37,571 nucleotides of DNA from an uncultured Erysipelotrichaceae bacterium (GTDB lineage Bacteria > Bacillota_I > Bacilli_A > Erysipelotrichales > Erysipelotrichaceae), in the NCBI GenBank assembly GCA_944326055.1, contig CALVCT010000030.1:1-37571 (forward strand), given 5' to 3'. The position numbers and the translations under genes are program-made. Every line of letters begins with the position of its first letter. Positions within the stretch are counted from its first letter, which is position 1. Below are positions 1-7,223 of the stretch, piece after piece. The notes beneath the pieces are model-generated. The model was given only the letters and a program-made list of their open reading frames with translations, was not told the origin of the DNA and searched no databases.

Positions 1-124
1 ACAAGACGACGATAAAACGGTCATCATCCATCATATCGAGGCTATCTCTAATAAACAAAAGCTTATCTTCAGGATAGTATTTCTGATTAGTTGCCATATA
101 GGCATCGACTTTATTTCTTTCCAT
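1..124 (-). CDS. TM2-domain-type membrane protein, N-terminal fragment
   Basis: Partial gene: the frame opens at an ATG at 122-124 and runs off the left edge, giving 41 codons. The visible residues (MERNKVDAYMATNQKYY, then PEDKLLFIRDSLDMMDDD) resemble the conserved soluble head of bacterial TM2-domain proteins, which have a short N-terminal helical region followed by two membrane helices with an intervening GxxGxxRFY-type motif. The TM2 hairpin itself would lie outside the window, so the assignment rests on the head alone. An AAGGAG SD lies 6-12 nt upstream and a good promoter lies at 144-172. Function of these proteins is unknown. Confidence 0.6.
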   Translation of the reverse strand, partial: MERNKVDAYMATNQKYYPEDKLLFIRDSLDMMDDDRFIVVL

Positions 125-143
125 AAAATAACTCCTTTTATTA

Positions 144-172
144 ATTATGGAGTATAGCTAAAGCCTTGTCAA
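144..172 (-). promoter_or_regulatory. Sigma-A-type promoter for the TM2-type gene
   Basis: On the minus strand there is TTGACA (167-172), a 17-nt spacer and CATAAT (144-149). It sits about 20 nt upstream of the ATG at 124, with an SD in between. This is one of the best consensus matches in the window. Confidence 0.75.
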
Positions 173-180
173 TCAACTAA

Positions 181-223
181 GTCGACCAGACATGATCCAA
201 TAGCCTGCTCATCGATGGTCGAC
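181..223. repeat. Inverted repeat GTCGACCA/TGGTCGAC between two operons
   Basis: Perfect 8-bp arms at 181-188 and 216-223, separated by 27 nt. Each arm contains the palindrome GTCGAC. It lies immediately upstream of the TM2-type promoter (-35 at 167-172) and downstream of the DHHW gene. There is no T tract, so a simple intrinsic terminator is unlikely; an operator or RNA stem-loop is possible. The rest of 125-316 shows no gene. Confidence 0.4.
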
Positions 224-316
224 ATATCTAAGATCGATCGCTTTTTAATATCTTTATCGGTACCCTATAGTTTTTATGAATATTGATCACGATATCACTC
301 TTTTATACTTACTTTC

Positions 317-1375
317 TTATCTAAGAGCTCCGCTTTGATCAATGAATTCACTACCATAGATAAACAAAACTTTGGCTTTATCGTCTAAATCTAAACTTTC
401 GATCAAACTTGCATCAAAATAGCGAAGATCGATCACGTCGATCCTAGAATATGAATCGATGAGAAGTGGCAATAAAGAAGAAGCGAAAGAATCACGAAAG
501 ACGATGAGCCTCTGATCGATCTTAGCATCTTCGTTCTCTATCCTAAGATATGCACTTGGTCCGTCAAGATAGATATCGTAAAGATCTGGATGAGTGGTAG
601 CTTCTTTATCATAGACAGGCACTTCACTGTCTTTTTCAAGATCATAGACTCTGACACCGTTAAAGTCGCCTTCAAGATAATATAATATATCAGGATTTAC
701 ATCATAGAACGACTTAGAAAAAAGTGAACCATAGAAAGGATAGACCTCCCTTGCTTCAGTTGTGACAGGCACATAAATATCGCCGATAGCTTCAACGATA
801 TATCTAGCAACATCCTTTAGTTTATCTTGTCGCCAATGGATATCAGTATGATAGTAAGAATCAAGGGATAAGAGACCACTGATATCGATCAAAGGCATAT
901 CTAGACCATCTATGAGCAGTTGCCTAATATCATCAAACCTAAGATCTGAAGGATGATACAGTTCACTATAGTCATTCTTACGTGGTATACCGATAAAATA
1001 GACTTCACGATCAGAGAAATAGCTATCTTTAAGCTCATTAGTCTTTAAGATCAGATCACTCACCGACTCAGCATCAAACTTCAGTATATCGAAAAGATAG
1101 CCATCTTTCGAATAAACACCATCATTGTCTTTGAAATGAAAAAGATAACGATTGGTAAGATTCCGAAGCGTGATGAGTTCATCCCTAAAAAAGAGATGAT
1201 CACTAAGATAATCATCGAGATCTTCATAAAAGTCAGGATCAGCTAGATCGACTTTAGGAAAAGTATCTAGATACCTTCTTTCAAGATATGAGATCGTCCT
1301 ATTTGAAAAGACGGTCAAGACTGACATCGACAAAACGATAATGACTACAATTAACAAAGTTATCTTCTTATACAT
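317..1375 (-). CDS. DHHW/AlgJ-like surface polymer O-acylation partner protein
   Basis: 352-aa membrane-anchored protein with an N-terminal hydrophobic segment (about residues 5-23) and an extracytoplasmic SGNH-like domain. Diagnostic patches are the FRDELI segment (about 63-68), YYHTDIHW (174-181; the Asp-x-His core of AlgJ/AlgX/DHHW proteins) and a DSF motif near the C-terminus. The ATG at 1375 was chosen rather than an ATG 63 nt upstream, because it follows the MBOAT stop by one base (TGATATG junction) and puts the membrane segment at the N-terminus. Third gene of the DUF4358-MBOAT-DHHW operon. In AlgI/AlgJ/AlgX and DltB/DltD systems such partners help transfer acetyl or other acyl groups to an exported polymer; the substrate here is unknown. 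Confidence 0.75.
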   Translation of the reverse strand: MYKKITLLIVVIIVLSMSVLTVFSNRTISYLERRYLDTFPKVDLADPDFYEDLDDYLSDHLFFRDELITLRNLTNRYLFHFKDNDGVYSKDGYLFDILKFDAESVSDLILKTNELKDSYFSDREVYFIGIPRKNDYSELYHPSDLRFDDIRQLLIDGLDMPLIDISGLLSLDSYYHTDIHWRQDKLKDVARYIVEAIGDIYVPVTTEAREVYPFYGSLFSKSFYDVNPDILYYLEGDFNGVRVYDLEKDSEVPVYDKEATTHPDLYDIYLDGPSAYLRIENEDAKIDQRLIVFRDSFASSLLPLLIDSYSRIDVIDLRYFDASLIESLDLDDKAKVLFIYGSEFIDQSGALR

Positions 1376-1376
1376 A

Positions 1377-2717
1377 TCAAAACCTAAAATAAAGGAAAGG
1401 ATCAAATCCCGCTCCCACAAGATAAGCAAGCGATCCAATAAATAAGACGATGATACCTAAAGCTTCAAGATAGTGCATCCACTTAAGATCTTTAAATCTT
1501 TCATATATCTTCTTTAAAAGTGGTGAAGCTAAAATACAAGAGATGATCAAGATCGGAAGATAGCTACTTAAAAGGTACAAAGCTTCATTAGATAGCGCCC
1601 CTTCGAATGTGAACATCTTTATGATAAACCCAAAGGGATCTGCACTATGATTGAAAAAAACAAATCCAACGAAAACAACAAAAAGACAATAGATGTTTCT
1701 TAATATAGGTACCTCTGTGATCTTCTTTAGTGGTGTATAGCGCTCTAAGATGATAAAGATCCCAAAATATAGTCCCCAAATGATGAAACTATATGCAGCG
1801 CCATGCCACAGTCCAGTAAGCAACCACACCAGAAGTAGATTGAAGATATGCTTTGACGTCTTGCATCTTGAGCCACCTAAAGGAAAATAAACATAATCTT
1901 TGAACCAGGTTCCAAGACTCATATGCCAACGACGCCAAAAATCTCTTATCGAAGGTGCGTAAAGTGGATAATCAAAATTCTCTAAAAAATGCAAGCCGAA
2001 GACAAGGCCCAGCCCGATCGCCATGTCACTATAAGCGCTAAAATCGAAATAAAGCTGCACGACTTCAAAGATAGCGATCGACCAATAGATAATAGAACTA
2101 TCAACGCCTTCAAATTCTAATACGATAGCTCCAAGGGTGTTAGCGATGATACACTTCTTCGCAAAACCGATCGTAAACCTTCTAAGACCATAATAACATT
2201 CATCTATATCGATCTTTCTTTCCCTTTCGACTTCCTTAGCTATCGTCTCATAGCGCACGATGGGACCGGCAACGAGCTGACCGAAAAAAGTTAGATACGT
2301 ACCATAATTTAAGATCGACCTTGAAGCTTTGACTTGTGCTCGATAGACATCGATGATATAGCTTGCAGCCTGGAAGCTGAAAAAAGAGATGCCCAGCGGC
2401 AAAGCTACTCGGTAGATGATACCGAAATTCTCTAAGATGAAGCCGCTGTATTTATAATAGACAAGTGGTAAAAAAGTGATCACAAGGCCCAAAGCTAAAA
2501 AGATCCTCTGGTGATGTATCTCGATAAATCTTGCGTAGTAATAGGAAAAGACCAAGACCGCTATCAAGATGATGGTCATCTTCCCTTCGCCATAGAAATA
2601 AAAGAAGAGCGATGACAAAAGTAAAACGCCATTTCTAAGAGCGCCTTTTGCGATAGCGTATAAAGAAATGACGATGACTAGAAAATAGAAGATGAAAGTG
2701 ATGCTTGAAAAGACCAT
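1377..2717 (-). CDS. MBOAT-family O-acyltransferase (AlgI/DltB-like)
   Basis: 446-aa polytopic membrane protein of the membrane-bound O-acyltransferase family, which carries acyl groups across the membrane to sugars or polymers outside the cell. Family landmarks are FYFYGEGK (about 39-46), LPLGISFFSFQ (106-116), FDFSAYSDMAIGLG (224-237), WRRWHMSLGTW (261-271) and the invariant histidine in LTGLWHGAA (His305). Length and C-terminus are normal for AlgI/PatA-type proteins. The start codon overlaps the stop of the lipoprotein gene by one base (TAATG), implying translational coupling. The DHHW neighbour marks it as part of a surface O-acylation module, probably on a wall polysaccharide or teichoic-acid-like polymer. 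No dltA or dltC is nearby, so D-alanylation is not supported. Confidence 0.9.
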   Translation of the reverse strand: MVFSSITFIFYFLVIVISLYAIAKGALRNGVLLLSSLFFYFYGEGKMTIILIAVLVFSYYYARFIEIHHQRIFLALGLVITFLPLVYYKYSGFILENFGIIYRVALPLGISFFSFQAASYIIDVYRAQVKASRSILNYGTYLTFFGQLVAGPIVRYETIAKEVERERKIDIDECYYGLRRFTIGFAKKCIIANTLGAIVLEFEGVDSSIIYWSIAIFEVVQLYFDFSAYSDMAIGLGLVFGLHFLENFDYPLYAPSIRDFWRRWHMSLGTWFKDYVYFPLGGSRCKTSKHIFNLLLVWLLTGLWHGAAYSFIIWGLYFGIFIILERYTPLKKITEVPILRNIYCLFVVFVGFVFFNHSADPFGFIIKMFTFEGALSNEALYLLSSYLPILIISCILASPLLKKIYERFKDLKWMHYLEALGIIVLFIGSLAYLVGAGFDPFLYFRF

Positions 2718-3190
2718 TAGATACCCTTGAAAGCTTCGACTATCCTCTCACCGATGCCTGTACCATCGATCATGACAAGAAGGACATTACCGTTCTCTTC
2801 AATAATGAGATCATCCTTCTCTACACCGACACAGATCCATTTGTATGTATCTAGGCTATTACGAATCTCCTCTTTTAGTGCTTCCGCATCCTGTCCATCA
2901 TTCAAACGGACTAAGACGACAGAATGTGCCACAGATGAGATCATCGGTTCACGAGCTAATGCCTCTTTGAAATCCAAACTATCAAGTCCAAGATACCATT
3001 TCACGTTCTCAGCCGTAACGACAGTAGGTTCACCCATCATCGGTAACTCGTCTTCTGCAAATCCAGCATATAACTTATCCATGACATCTGTTAAAGCCAT
3101 GTCATTTATTGCGCTGCTCTGGCTTTGATCTGAACAAGCACTTAATAATAAAAGCCCTGATATAGCTAAAACCGTTAATAATTTCTTCAT
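2717..3190 (-). CDS. DUF4358-type lipoprotein, first gene of the O-acylation operon
   Basis: 157-aa lipoprotein. The signal peptide ends in a lipobox (LLLSAC, Cys19), so the mature protein is membrane-anchored outside the cell. The remainder matches the pattern of DUF4358 proteins: a short alpha/beta domain with a central block of hydrophobic residues followed by charged ones, and a late G-N-V-L-L-V-M-I strand. DUF4358 genes commonly neighbour MBOAT and DHHW genes in Firmicutes, and this operon has the same trio. Excellent SD (TGGAGGAAATTAAATG) and a promoter just upstream. Function is not established; a role as accessory to acyl transfer is inference. Confidence 0.75.
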   Translation of the reverse strand: MKKLLTVLAISGLLLLSACSDQSQSSAINDMALTDVMDKLYAGFAEDELPMMGEPTVVTAENVKWYLGLDSLDFKEALAREPMISSVAHSVVLVRLNDGQDAEALKEEIRNSLDTYKWICVGVEKDDLIIEENGNVLLVMIDGTGIGERIVEAFKGI

Positions 3191-3212
3191 TTAATTTCCT
3201 CCAAACGTGCAT

Positions 3213-3242
3213 AATATAGCAAATATGTAATAGTAGTTGCAA
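3213..3242 (-). promoter_or_regulatory. Promoter of the DUF4358-MBOAT-DHHW operon
   Basis: Minus-strand TTGCAA (3237-3242), 18-nt spacer, TATATT (3213-3218), then the AGGAGG SD of the lipoprotein gene. It lies in the short gap after the metallopeptidase gene, so the O-acylation operon can be transcribed independently. Confidence 0.5.
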
Positions 3243-3263
3243 ATGTCATGAATCATCTCTAAC

Positions 3264-4100
3264 TCACATCTTACTCGCAAAGCTTCTGAAGTATTCCTTG
3301 ACTTCACCTACATCAAGATCGATCAATTTATCAAAGGAAAGATCCTGTGCAAGTTCTTTGATAAAACGAGCTCCAAGAAGATAGCCAGCATCCCCATGAC
3401 CATGATAGTCACGCCAATCACCAAAATATCGATCTGATCCCACTTTCGCGTCGCTGATGAAATCATCAGTAAGTTCTTTGAGATGTCCATCAAGATACTC
3501 TTTATAACCGGCATGATCTTGATGAAAATAGTCAAGATCACCAATAAGAGCTTGTTCAATGTACATCGCTATCCCCTCTGTATATAAAAGCCAGTAGAAC
3601 TTGTCTTCGATCATATCGAACTCTTTATCGATCTTTGCCCCATAAGTGTCTTGATAGATATGGCCAAGTTCATGATAGATCAAAGCTCTCAAATGTTCAT
3701 CATCATCCCAAGATAGTTCTAATATCTTTTCAACGCCAAGCAAGACCATATGATCACCTTGATGTTCAAGTGCCCATCCTGCACCATTACAAAGTCCTAG
3801 ATATAAAACGATAGTAACGTCTAAAGTTTTAGAAAAGAGCGACAAGAACCTTTGGTCCAAGTCAAACGTAACGTTCTGAAAGCTGCTTGAAATATCTTTG
3901 AATCTGTCATTTTTATCTATCGCTTCTTTGATGATGGGAAGAACATCATTTTTAAAATCATAGATCCTTACATCATCGATGATATTAGTTGAGATACCAG
4001 GTATCCATGCATCGATATATTCTTTCCACCTTTCAAGATTGAATTTCCTATCTAGATCATATCTAGCTAGTGTAGAAAGTGTATCTATTGATCTTATCAT
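3264..4100 (-). CDS. Putative zinc metallopeptidase (gluzincin-like, HELGH)
   Basis: 278-aa protein without signal peptide, so probably cytoplasmic. It has HELGH at residues 143-147 (HExxH zinc site) preceded by a hydrophobic strand-like region, and an LYTEGIAMYIEQ segment (about 172-183) whose glutamate is placed as the third zinc ligand of a gluzincin. A later GYLLGARFIKEL segment resembles the C-terminal helix of DUF2268-type predicted proteases. The exact family is uncertain. It starts one base after the methyltransferase stop (TGATATG), so the two are co-translated. Substrate unknown; the pairing with a methyltransferase is unusual enough to note. Confidence 0.65.
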   Translation of the reverse strand: MIRSIDTLSTLARYDLDRKFNLERWKEYIDAWIPGISTNIIDDVRIYDFKNDVLPIIKEAIDKNDRFKDISSSFQNVTFDLDQRFLSLFSKTLDVTIVLYLGLCNGAGWALEHQGDHMVLLGVEKILELSWDDDEHLRALIYHELGHIYQDTYGAKIDKEFDMIEDKFYWLLYTEGIAMYIEQALIGDLDYFHQDHAGYKEYLDGHLKELTDDFISDAKVGSDRYFGDWRDYHGHGDAGYLLGARFIKELAQDLSFDKLIDLDVGEVKEYFRSFASKM

Positions 4101-4101
4101 A

Positions 4102-4851
4102 TCAGTCTTTGATCGCTAAAACAGCGATGAAGGTCTTGATGTTCAAGTCATGAAGGATGCCTTCACTTGCCAGATCGTCATAGATATCGGCGATCCTAAA
4201 TCCTGCTTTGATCTGTGACCCGATCTGCTCACTGATCGTATGTGAGAAAGCAATGCCCCAATCATACTTGAGTGAATCTTCGTATTGTCTTTTGTCATTC
4301 AATGGATCAAAAGGCATCTTATAGATGAACTTCTGATTCTTCTCATCTAATGCATAATCTGCTTCTAGTGTATAGCCACCTAAGAGCCTTCCACCTTTCT
4401 TCAAAACACGATAGCACTCTTTAAAGACTGGTAAAACATCCCTTATATAACAATTAGATACCGGATGAAAGACCAGATCAAAGCTCTCATCTGCAAAAGG
4501 AAATCTCTTAGTCATATCGCCATTTATGATATCGATCTTATAGCCTCCTCGCTTTGCTACATAGTCGTCGCTAGCACATTGCCTCTTTGATATATCAAAC
4601 AATGTACAATGTGCGCCTTGAGAAGCAAAGATCGGCATCTGTTGACCGCCTCCGGATGCTAGACCTAAGACTTTTTTATCTTCAAGATCACCAAACCAGT
4701 CATGAGGCACATAGCGATAAGTTGTAAAATGAACATCCCAGTCGCCTTCTTTCGCTCTCATATAAGTCTCATGGTCTATTGCCTGACTACATTCCCATCC
4801 ATCATCACACCAATCATCGATGATCTTCACGTTTATCATCTGATAGTCCAT
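4102..4851 (-). CDS. Class I SAM-dependent methyltransferase (UbiE/type-11-like)
   Basis: 249-aa cytoplasmic protein with a type-11 methyltransferase core. Motif I is VLGLASGGGQQ (61-71), an acidic strand end follows at LFDIS, then a GDMTKRFPFADESFDLVFH stretch covering motifs II-III and a post-motif VLKKGGRLLGG. Residues 1-55 form an extra N-terminal region rich in Trp and acidic residues, common in this subgroup. SD TAGGAGG is 5-6 nt upstream of the ATG. First gene of a two-gene unit with the metallopeptidase. Substrate unknown. Confidence 0.8.
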   Translation of the reverse strand: MDYQMINVKIIDDWCDDGWECSQAIDHETYMRAKEGDWDVHFTTYRYVPHDWFGDLEDKKVLGLASGGGQQMPIFASQGAHCTLFDISKRQCASDDYVAKRGGYKIDIINGDMTKRFPFADESFDLVFHPVSNCYIRDVLPVFKECYRVLKKGGRLLGGYTLEADYALDEKNQKFIYKMPFDPLNDKRQYEDSLKYDWGIAFSHTISEQIGSQIKAGFRIADIYDDLASEGILHDLNIKTFIAVLAIKD

Positions 4852-4962
4852 ATTTGCCTCCTAGAATAATTTTGATCATGCCCTACCCTTTGATATCTTA
4901 GCACATGGAGAGATTGTTTTTTTATGTGATAAACACTACGATAGAATAAAGGAGGACATCCT

Positions 4963-5283
4963 ATGAAAGTCGAGACCCTTATCGTTATCTTGGGTATAGC
5001 GATGACTTTATTCATTGGTGAAGTCAATTTTATCTTTAACTACAGTATATTGGATTCTTTTAGAGATCTTAATCCTTTAGCGATCATCTCTCTTATGATC
5101 TTCATCTGCATGTTTTTAGTGCTCGCAATAAAAGTTTATAAGATGATCAAAAAACATGAGGTGATCGGAAAGCATGAGCGAAAGCGTTATATCATCATCG
5201 TTATCGCTTTGTATCTCTCCCTTTTCTACTTCATGTTTCAGACTATGCTATCAGAAGTATATATGACAATACCTAAAGTTTGA
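4963..5283 (+). CDS. Small three-helix membrane protein of unknown function
   Basis: 106-aa protein with three hydrophobic segments (about residues 5-27, 40-58 and 75-94), separated by a short polar loop and a basic loop (KMIKKHEVIGKHERKR). A strong SD (AAAGGAGGACATCCTATG) supports translation. It is a solitary plus-strand gene between minus-strand units and ends before a shared terminator at 5315-5345. No family was recognised. Confidence 0.65.
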   Translation: MKVETLIVILGIAMTLFIGEVNFIFNYSILDSFRDLNPLAIISLMIFICMFLVLAIKVYKMIKKHEVIGKHERKRYIIIVIALYLSLFYFMFQTMLSEVYMTIPKV

Positions 5284-5314
5284 TAACCAGTCTATTCTAG
5301 TGACATTTGAGCAT

Positions 5315-5345
5315 TTTAAAAGCCCTTCAAATGAGGGCTTTTAGA
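5315..5345. terminator. Bidirectional intrinsic terminator
   Basis: Hairpin AAAAGCCCT (5318-5326) / AGGGCTTTT (5334-5342) with a 7-nt loop, extended by a few A-T and G-T pairs. T runs occur on both strands. It lies between the small membrane gene (+) and the tRNA-Glu/rplT unit (-), so it can terminate both. Confidence 0.8.
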
Positions 5346-5350
5346 GAAAA

Positions 5351-5426
5351 TGGTGACTCGTACGGGATTCGAACCCGTGAATGTCGCCTTGAGAGGGCGA
5401 TGTGTTAACCGTTTCACCAACGAGCC
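5351..5426 (-). tRNA. tRNA-Glu, anticodon CTC
   Basis: 76-nt cloverleaf with a genomically encoded CCA (tgg at 5351-5353 on the plus strand). The acceptor stem GGCTCGT pairs with ACGAGTC with one G-T wobble, and the discriminator base is A. The anticodon stem is TCGCC/GGCGA around the loop CTCTCAA, giving CTC, which reads GAG. The T arm is ACGGG-TTCGAAT-CCCGT. Overall sequence follows bacterial tRNA-Glu. It lies directly downstream of rplT with only a hairpin between. Confidence 0.93.
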
Positions 5427-5428
5427 AT

Positions 5429-5445
5429 AAGGAGCACAGCTCCTT
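5429..5445 (-). other. Hairpin between rplT and tRNA-Glu
   Basis: AAGGAGC/GCTCCTT, 7-bp stem with a 3-nt loop, starting right after the rplT stop codon and ending 2 nt before the tRNA 5' end. There is no T tract on the minus strand, so it may be an RNA-processing or protective stem rather than an efficient terminator, allowing the tRNA to be co-transcribed with rplT. Confidence 0.5.
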
Positions 5446-5805
5446 TTATTTTGCTAGTGCTTTACTAGCTGTCTCACAGATAACTTTGAATCCATCTGCA
5501 TCGTGGATTGCTATCTCAGACAGCATCTTTCTATTGATGTTGACTTCAGCTAATTTTAATCCGTGCATAAGCCTTGAATAACTTAAGCCATTCATCCTTG
5601 CAGCAGCATTGATCCTAGCGATCCAAAGCTTGCGCATATCTCTTTTGAGCTGCTTTCTGCCGATATAAGCATAACGCAGTGAGCGCATTACTTGCTCATT
5701 AGCTGTCCTATATAGTAAGTGCTTAGAACCAAAGTAACCTTTAGCTAACTTCAGGACTCTCTTACGTCTGTTTCTAGTTGGAGTCGAACCTTTTACTCTT
5801 GCCAT
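5446..5805 (-). CDS. rplT: 50S ribosomal protein L20
   Basis: 119-aa basic protein matching L20 along its length: [19 protein letters not shown] at the N-terminus (extended rRNA-binding tail), then [36 protein letters not shown] and a C-terminal globular domain. L20 binds 23S rRNA early in 50S assembly and, in Firmicutes, represses its own operon through a leader RNA. Last protein gene of infC-rpmI-rplT; the leader candidate is at 6567-6688. Confidence 0.98.
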   Translation of the reverse strand: MARVKGSTPTRNRRKRVLKLAKGYFGSKHLLYRTANEQVMRSLRYAYIGRKQLKRDMRKLWIARINAAARMNGLSYSRLMHGLKLAEVNINRKMLSEIAIHDADGFKVICETASKALAK

Positions 5806-5821
5806 ATCCTATTCTCCCTCC

Positions 5822-6016
5822 TTAACCTTGTAGAAGTTCCTTTACGCGTTTGACATCTGTCTGATCCATGATCGCAGAGCCACGTAGTTGGACCTTCTGT
5901 TTATGCGTCTTGTTTGCAGCGAAGTGCGATGTGTACGCATGATGACGTTTGATCTTACCTGTACCAGTTACTTTGCAGCGTTTCGCAAACGTTTTCTTTG
6001 TCTTCATCTTTGGCAT
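5822..6016 (-). CDS. rpmI: 50S ribosomal protein L35
   Basis: 64-aa basic protein with the typical L35 start ([20 protein letters not shown]) and the conserved histidine/lysine-rich centre ([19 protein letters not shown]). It is a structural component of the large ribosomal subunit. Middle gene of the infC-rpmI-rplT operon, 16 nt upstream of rplT. Confidence 0.97.
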   Translation of the reverse strand: MPKMKTKKTFAKRCKVTGTGKIKRHHAYTSHFAANKTHKQKVQLRGSAIMDQTDVKRVKELLQG

Positions 6017-6029
6017 TTGATACTTCCTC

Positions 6030-6551
6030 CTATTTCTTCTTTGGTGCTAATACACAAGAAACAGTGTTTCCTTCAAGACTTGGCTTCTTTTCGATAACGC
6101 ACAGATCAGCAAGAGCTTCGATGAACTCATTCATGATCTTCATACCGACTTCCTGTCTTGTGATAAGACGCCCTCTAAAGCGCATATCGATCTTCACCTT
6201 CATCGAACCCTCAAGCCATTTCCTAGCTTGTTTGACTTTAGTATCGAAGTCATGCTTGTCGATGACTGGTGACAATCTTAGAGGCTTCACTTCTGTAACG
6301 TGCTGATTGCGCTTAGCTTCCTTAGCTTTTTTCTGACTCTCGAAACGATATTTACCATAATCCAATATCTTGCACACTGCTGGACGCGCATTAGGTGCGA
6401 CACAGAGCAGATCGAGATCCATGTCATAAGCTGTTTGAAGAGCTCTGTCTTTAGGCATGACACCCAATTGGTCGCCATTAGGTCCAATGACTAGCACTTC
6501 AGAAAAACGGATGCTTTCGTTGACGAGATCGTCTTGTTTCTTGTTTGTGAT
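6030..6551 (-). CDS. infC: Translation initiation factor IF-3, probable AUC start
   Basis: IF-3 of about 173 aa. The N-domain covers [24 protein letters not shown] and following residues, the linker is lysine-rich ([13 protein letters not shown]), and the C-domain includes [15 protein letters not shown] and RFRGR. The family start falls at [13 protein letters not shown], where no ATG/GTG/TTG exists. A strong SD (GGAGGTG, 6557-6563) is followed 5 nt later by ATC (6549-6551), in frame. Rare AUU/AUC/AUA starts are the known basis of IF-3 autoregulation, so AUC is chosen. An in-frame ATG at 6605 would add residues inside the attenuator hairpin and is rejected. Confidence 0.93.
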   Translation of the reverse strand: MTNKKQDDLVNESIRFSEVLVIGPNGDQLGVMPKDRALQTAYDMDLDLLCVAPNARPAVCKILDYGKYRFESQKKAKEAKRNQHVTEVKPLRLSPVIDKHDFDTKVKQARKWLEGSMKVKIDMRFRGRLITRQEVGMKIMNEFIEALADLCVIEKKPSLEGNTVSCVLAPKKK

Positions 6552-6566
6552 AAAAACACCTCCATT

Positions 6567-6595
6567 GAAAATAAAAAGTGAGTCAAAGCCCACTT
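6567..6595 (-). terminator. Leader attenuator terminator upstream of infC
   Basis: Minus-strand stem AAGTGGG/CTCACTT (6576-6595) with a 6-nt loop, followed by TTTTTATTTT. It lies between the infC promoter and the infC SD. An upstream CCACTT (6654-6659) is complementary to the left arm AAGTGG (6590-6595) and could form an antiterminator. Confidence 0.75.
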
Positions 6596-6688
6596 GAACA
6601 ATCACTATTCTGTAGCAATCATCATGACCTAGCTCCTTAGGAACTCAGGTGAGAAGTGGTCTTCTTCTTTCTACATCCTTTTTATTAC
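6596..6688 (-). ncRNA. Candidate L20-type leader RNA of infC-rpmI-rplT
   Basis: About 90-nt structured 5' region between the predicted transcription start and the attenuator terminator. It contains a CCACTT element able to pair with the terminator arm, and nested complementary pieces (GACC/GGTC, ACCT/AGGT, TCCT/AGGA) around 6620-6660. In Bacilli, an L20 leader at this position controls the operon by L20-dependent premature termination. The assignment rests on position and architecture, not on a covariance-model match. Confidence 0.55.
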
Positions 6689-6694
6689 GGACGT

Positions 6695-6723
6695 ATAGTA
6701 ACACATACTCCATAGATATGCAA
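6695..6723 (-). promoter_or_regulatory. Promoter of the infC operon
   Basis: Minus-strand TTGCAT (6718-6723), 17-nt spacer, TACTAT (6695-6700). It places the transcription start near 6688, about 135 nt upstream of the infC start codon. Confidence 0.7.
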
Positions 6724-6740
6724 GAAATTTCCACAAAAAT

Positions 6741-7223
6741 CTACTTCATATAAGCATCGATATCGATATCGATGCGCCGTACATCGATATAGCGCTCATC
6801 GATCGTGATCTTTGCGTAGGATGGCGGTGTCATATCCCGGTTCATATTACATGATCCAGGATTTATCATCCTAATACCTTCACTAGTATGATCATCATAG
6901 CGATGTGTATGGCCATAGAAGACGACATCAGCCTTTTCTTTTTTTGCCTTCTCGATAAGTCCACGATCAGATATCGAAGAAACATAGGGATCACCATGAA
7001 GCATCAAGATACGATGACCCAAGACATCAAAGAAGCGTTGTCTAGGCATCTCGTAGTCATAGTCATTGTTTCCTTTGACACTGACGAAAGGAAGGAGTTC
7101 TTTCATCGTCATCTCGCTATCACCGCAATGCAGATACATATCTGCATCCTGTTCTTTGTATAAGATATACTTCAAGACAGCGCTGTTGAAGTGATTGTCT
7201 GAAACTAATACGATCTTAATCAT
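6741..7223 (-). CDS. YfcE/MJ0936-type metallophosphoesterase
   Basis: 160-aa single-domain calcineurin-like phosphodiesterase with the metal-binding motif series complete: SDNH (residues 8-11), CGDSE (33-37), KGNND (50-54), LHGDP (about 74-78) and YGHTHR (about 103-108). These proteins hydrolyse phosphodiesters using two divalent metals; the physiological substrate is usually unknown. Start overlaps the murI stop by 8 nt. In many Firmicutes a homologue (YsnB) lies near racE and rdgB, as here. Confidence 0.9.
   Translation of the reverse strand: MIKIVLVSDNHFNSAVLKYILYKEQDADMYLHCGDSEMTMKELLPFVSVKGNNDYDYEMPRQRFFDVLGHRILMLHGDPYVSSISDRGLIEKAKKEKADVVFYGHTHRYDDHTSEGIRMINPGSCNMNRDMTPPSYAKITIDERYIDVRRIDIDIDAYMK

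Noticed and set aside
1376-1438. Longer start for the DHHW protein at 1438
   Set aside because: It would overlap the MBOAT gene by 62 nt and bury the membrane anchor; the TGATATG junction start is better.
2727-3128. 133-codon plus-strand ORF opposite the DUF4358 gene
   Set aside because: Antisense shadow with no SD and Ser/Pro/Thr-rich composition; the minus-strand lipoprotein has a lipobox, SD and promoter.
6552-6605. N-terminal extension of IF-3 from an ATG at 6605
   Set aside because: The extra codons lie in the leader, overlap the attenuator hairpin, lack an SD and do not match the IF-3 N-terminus.
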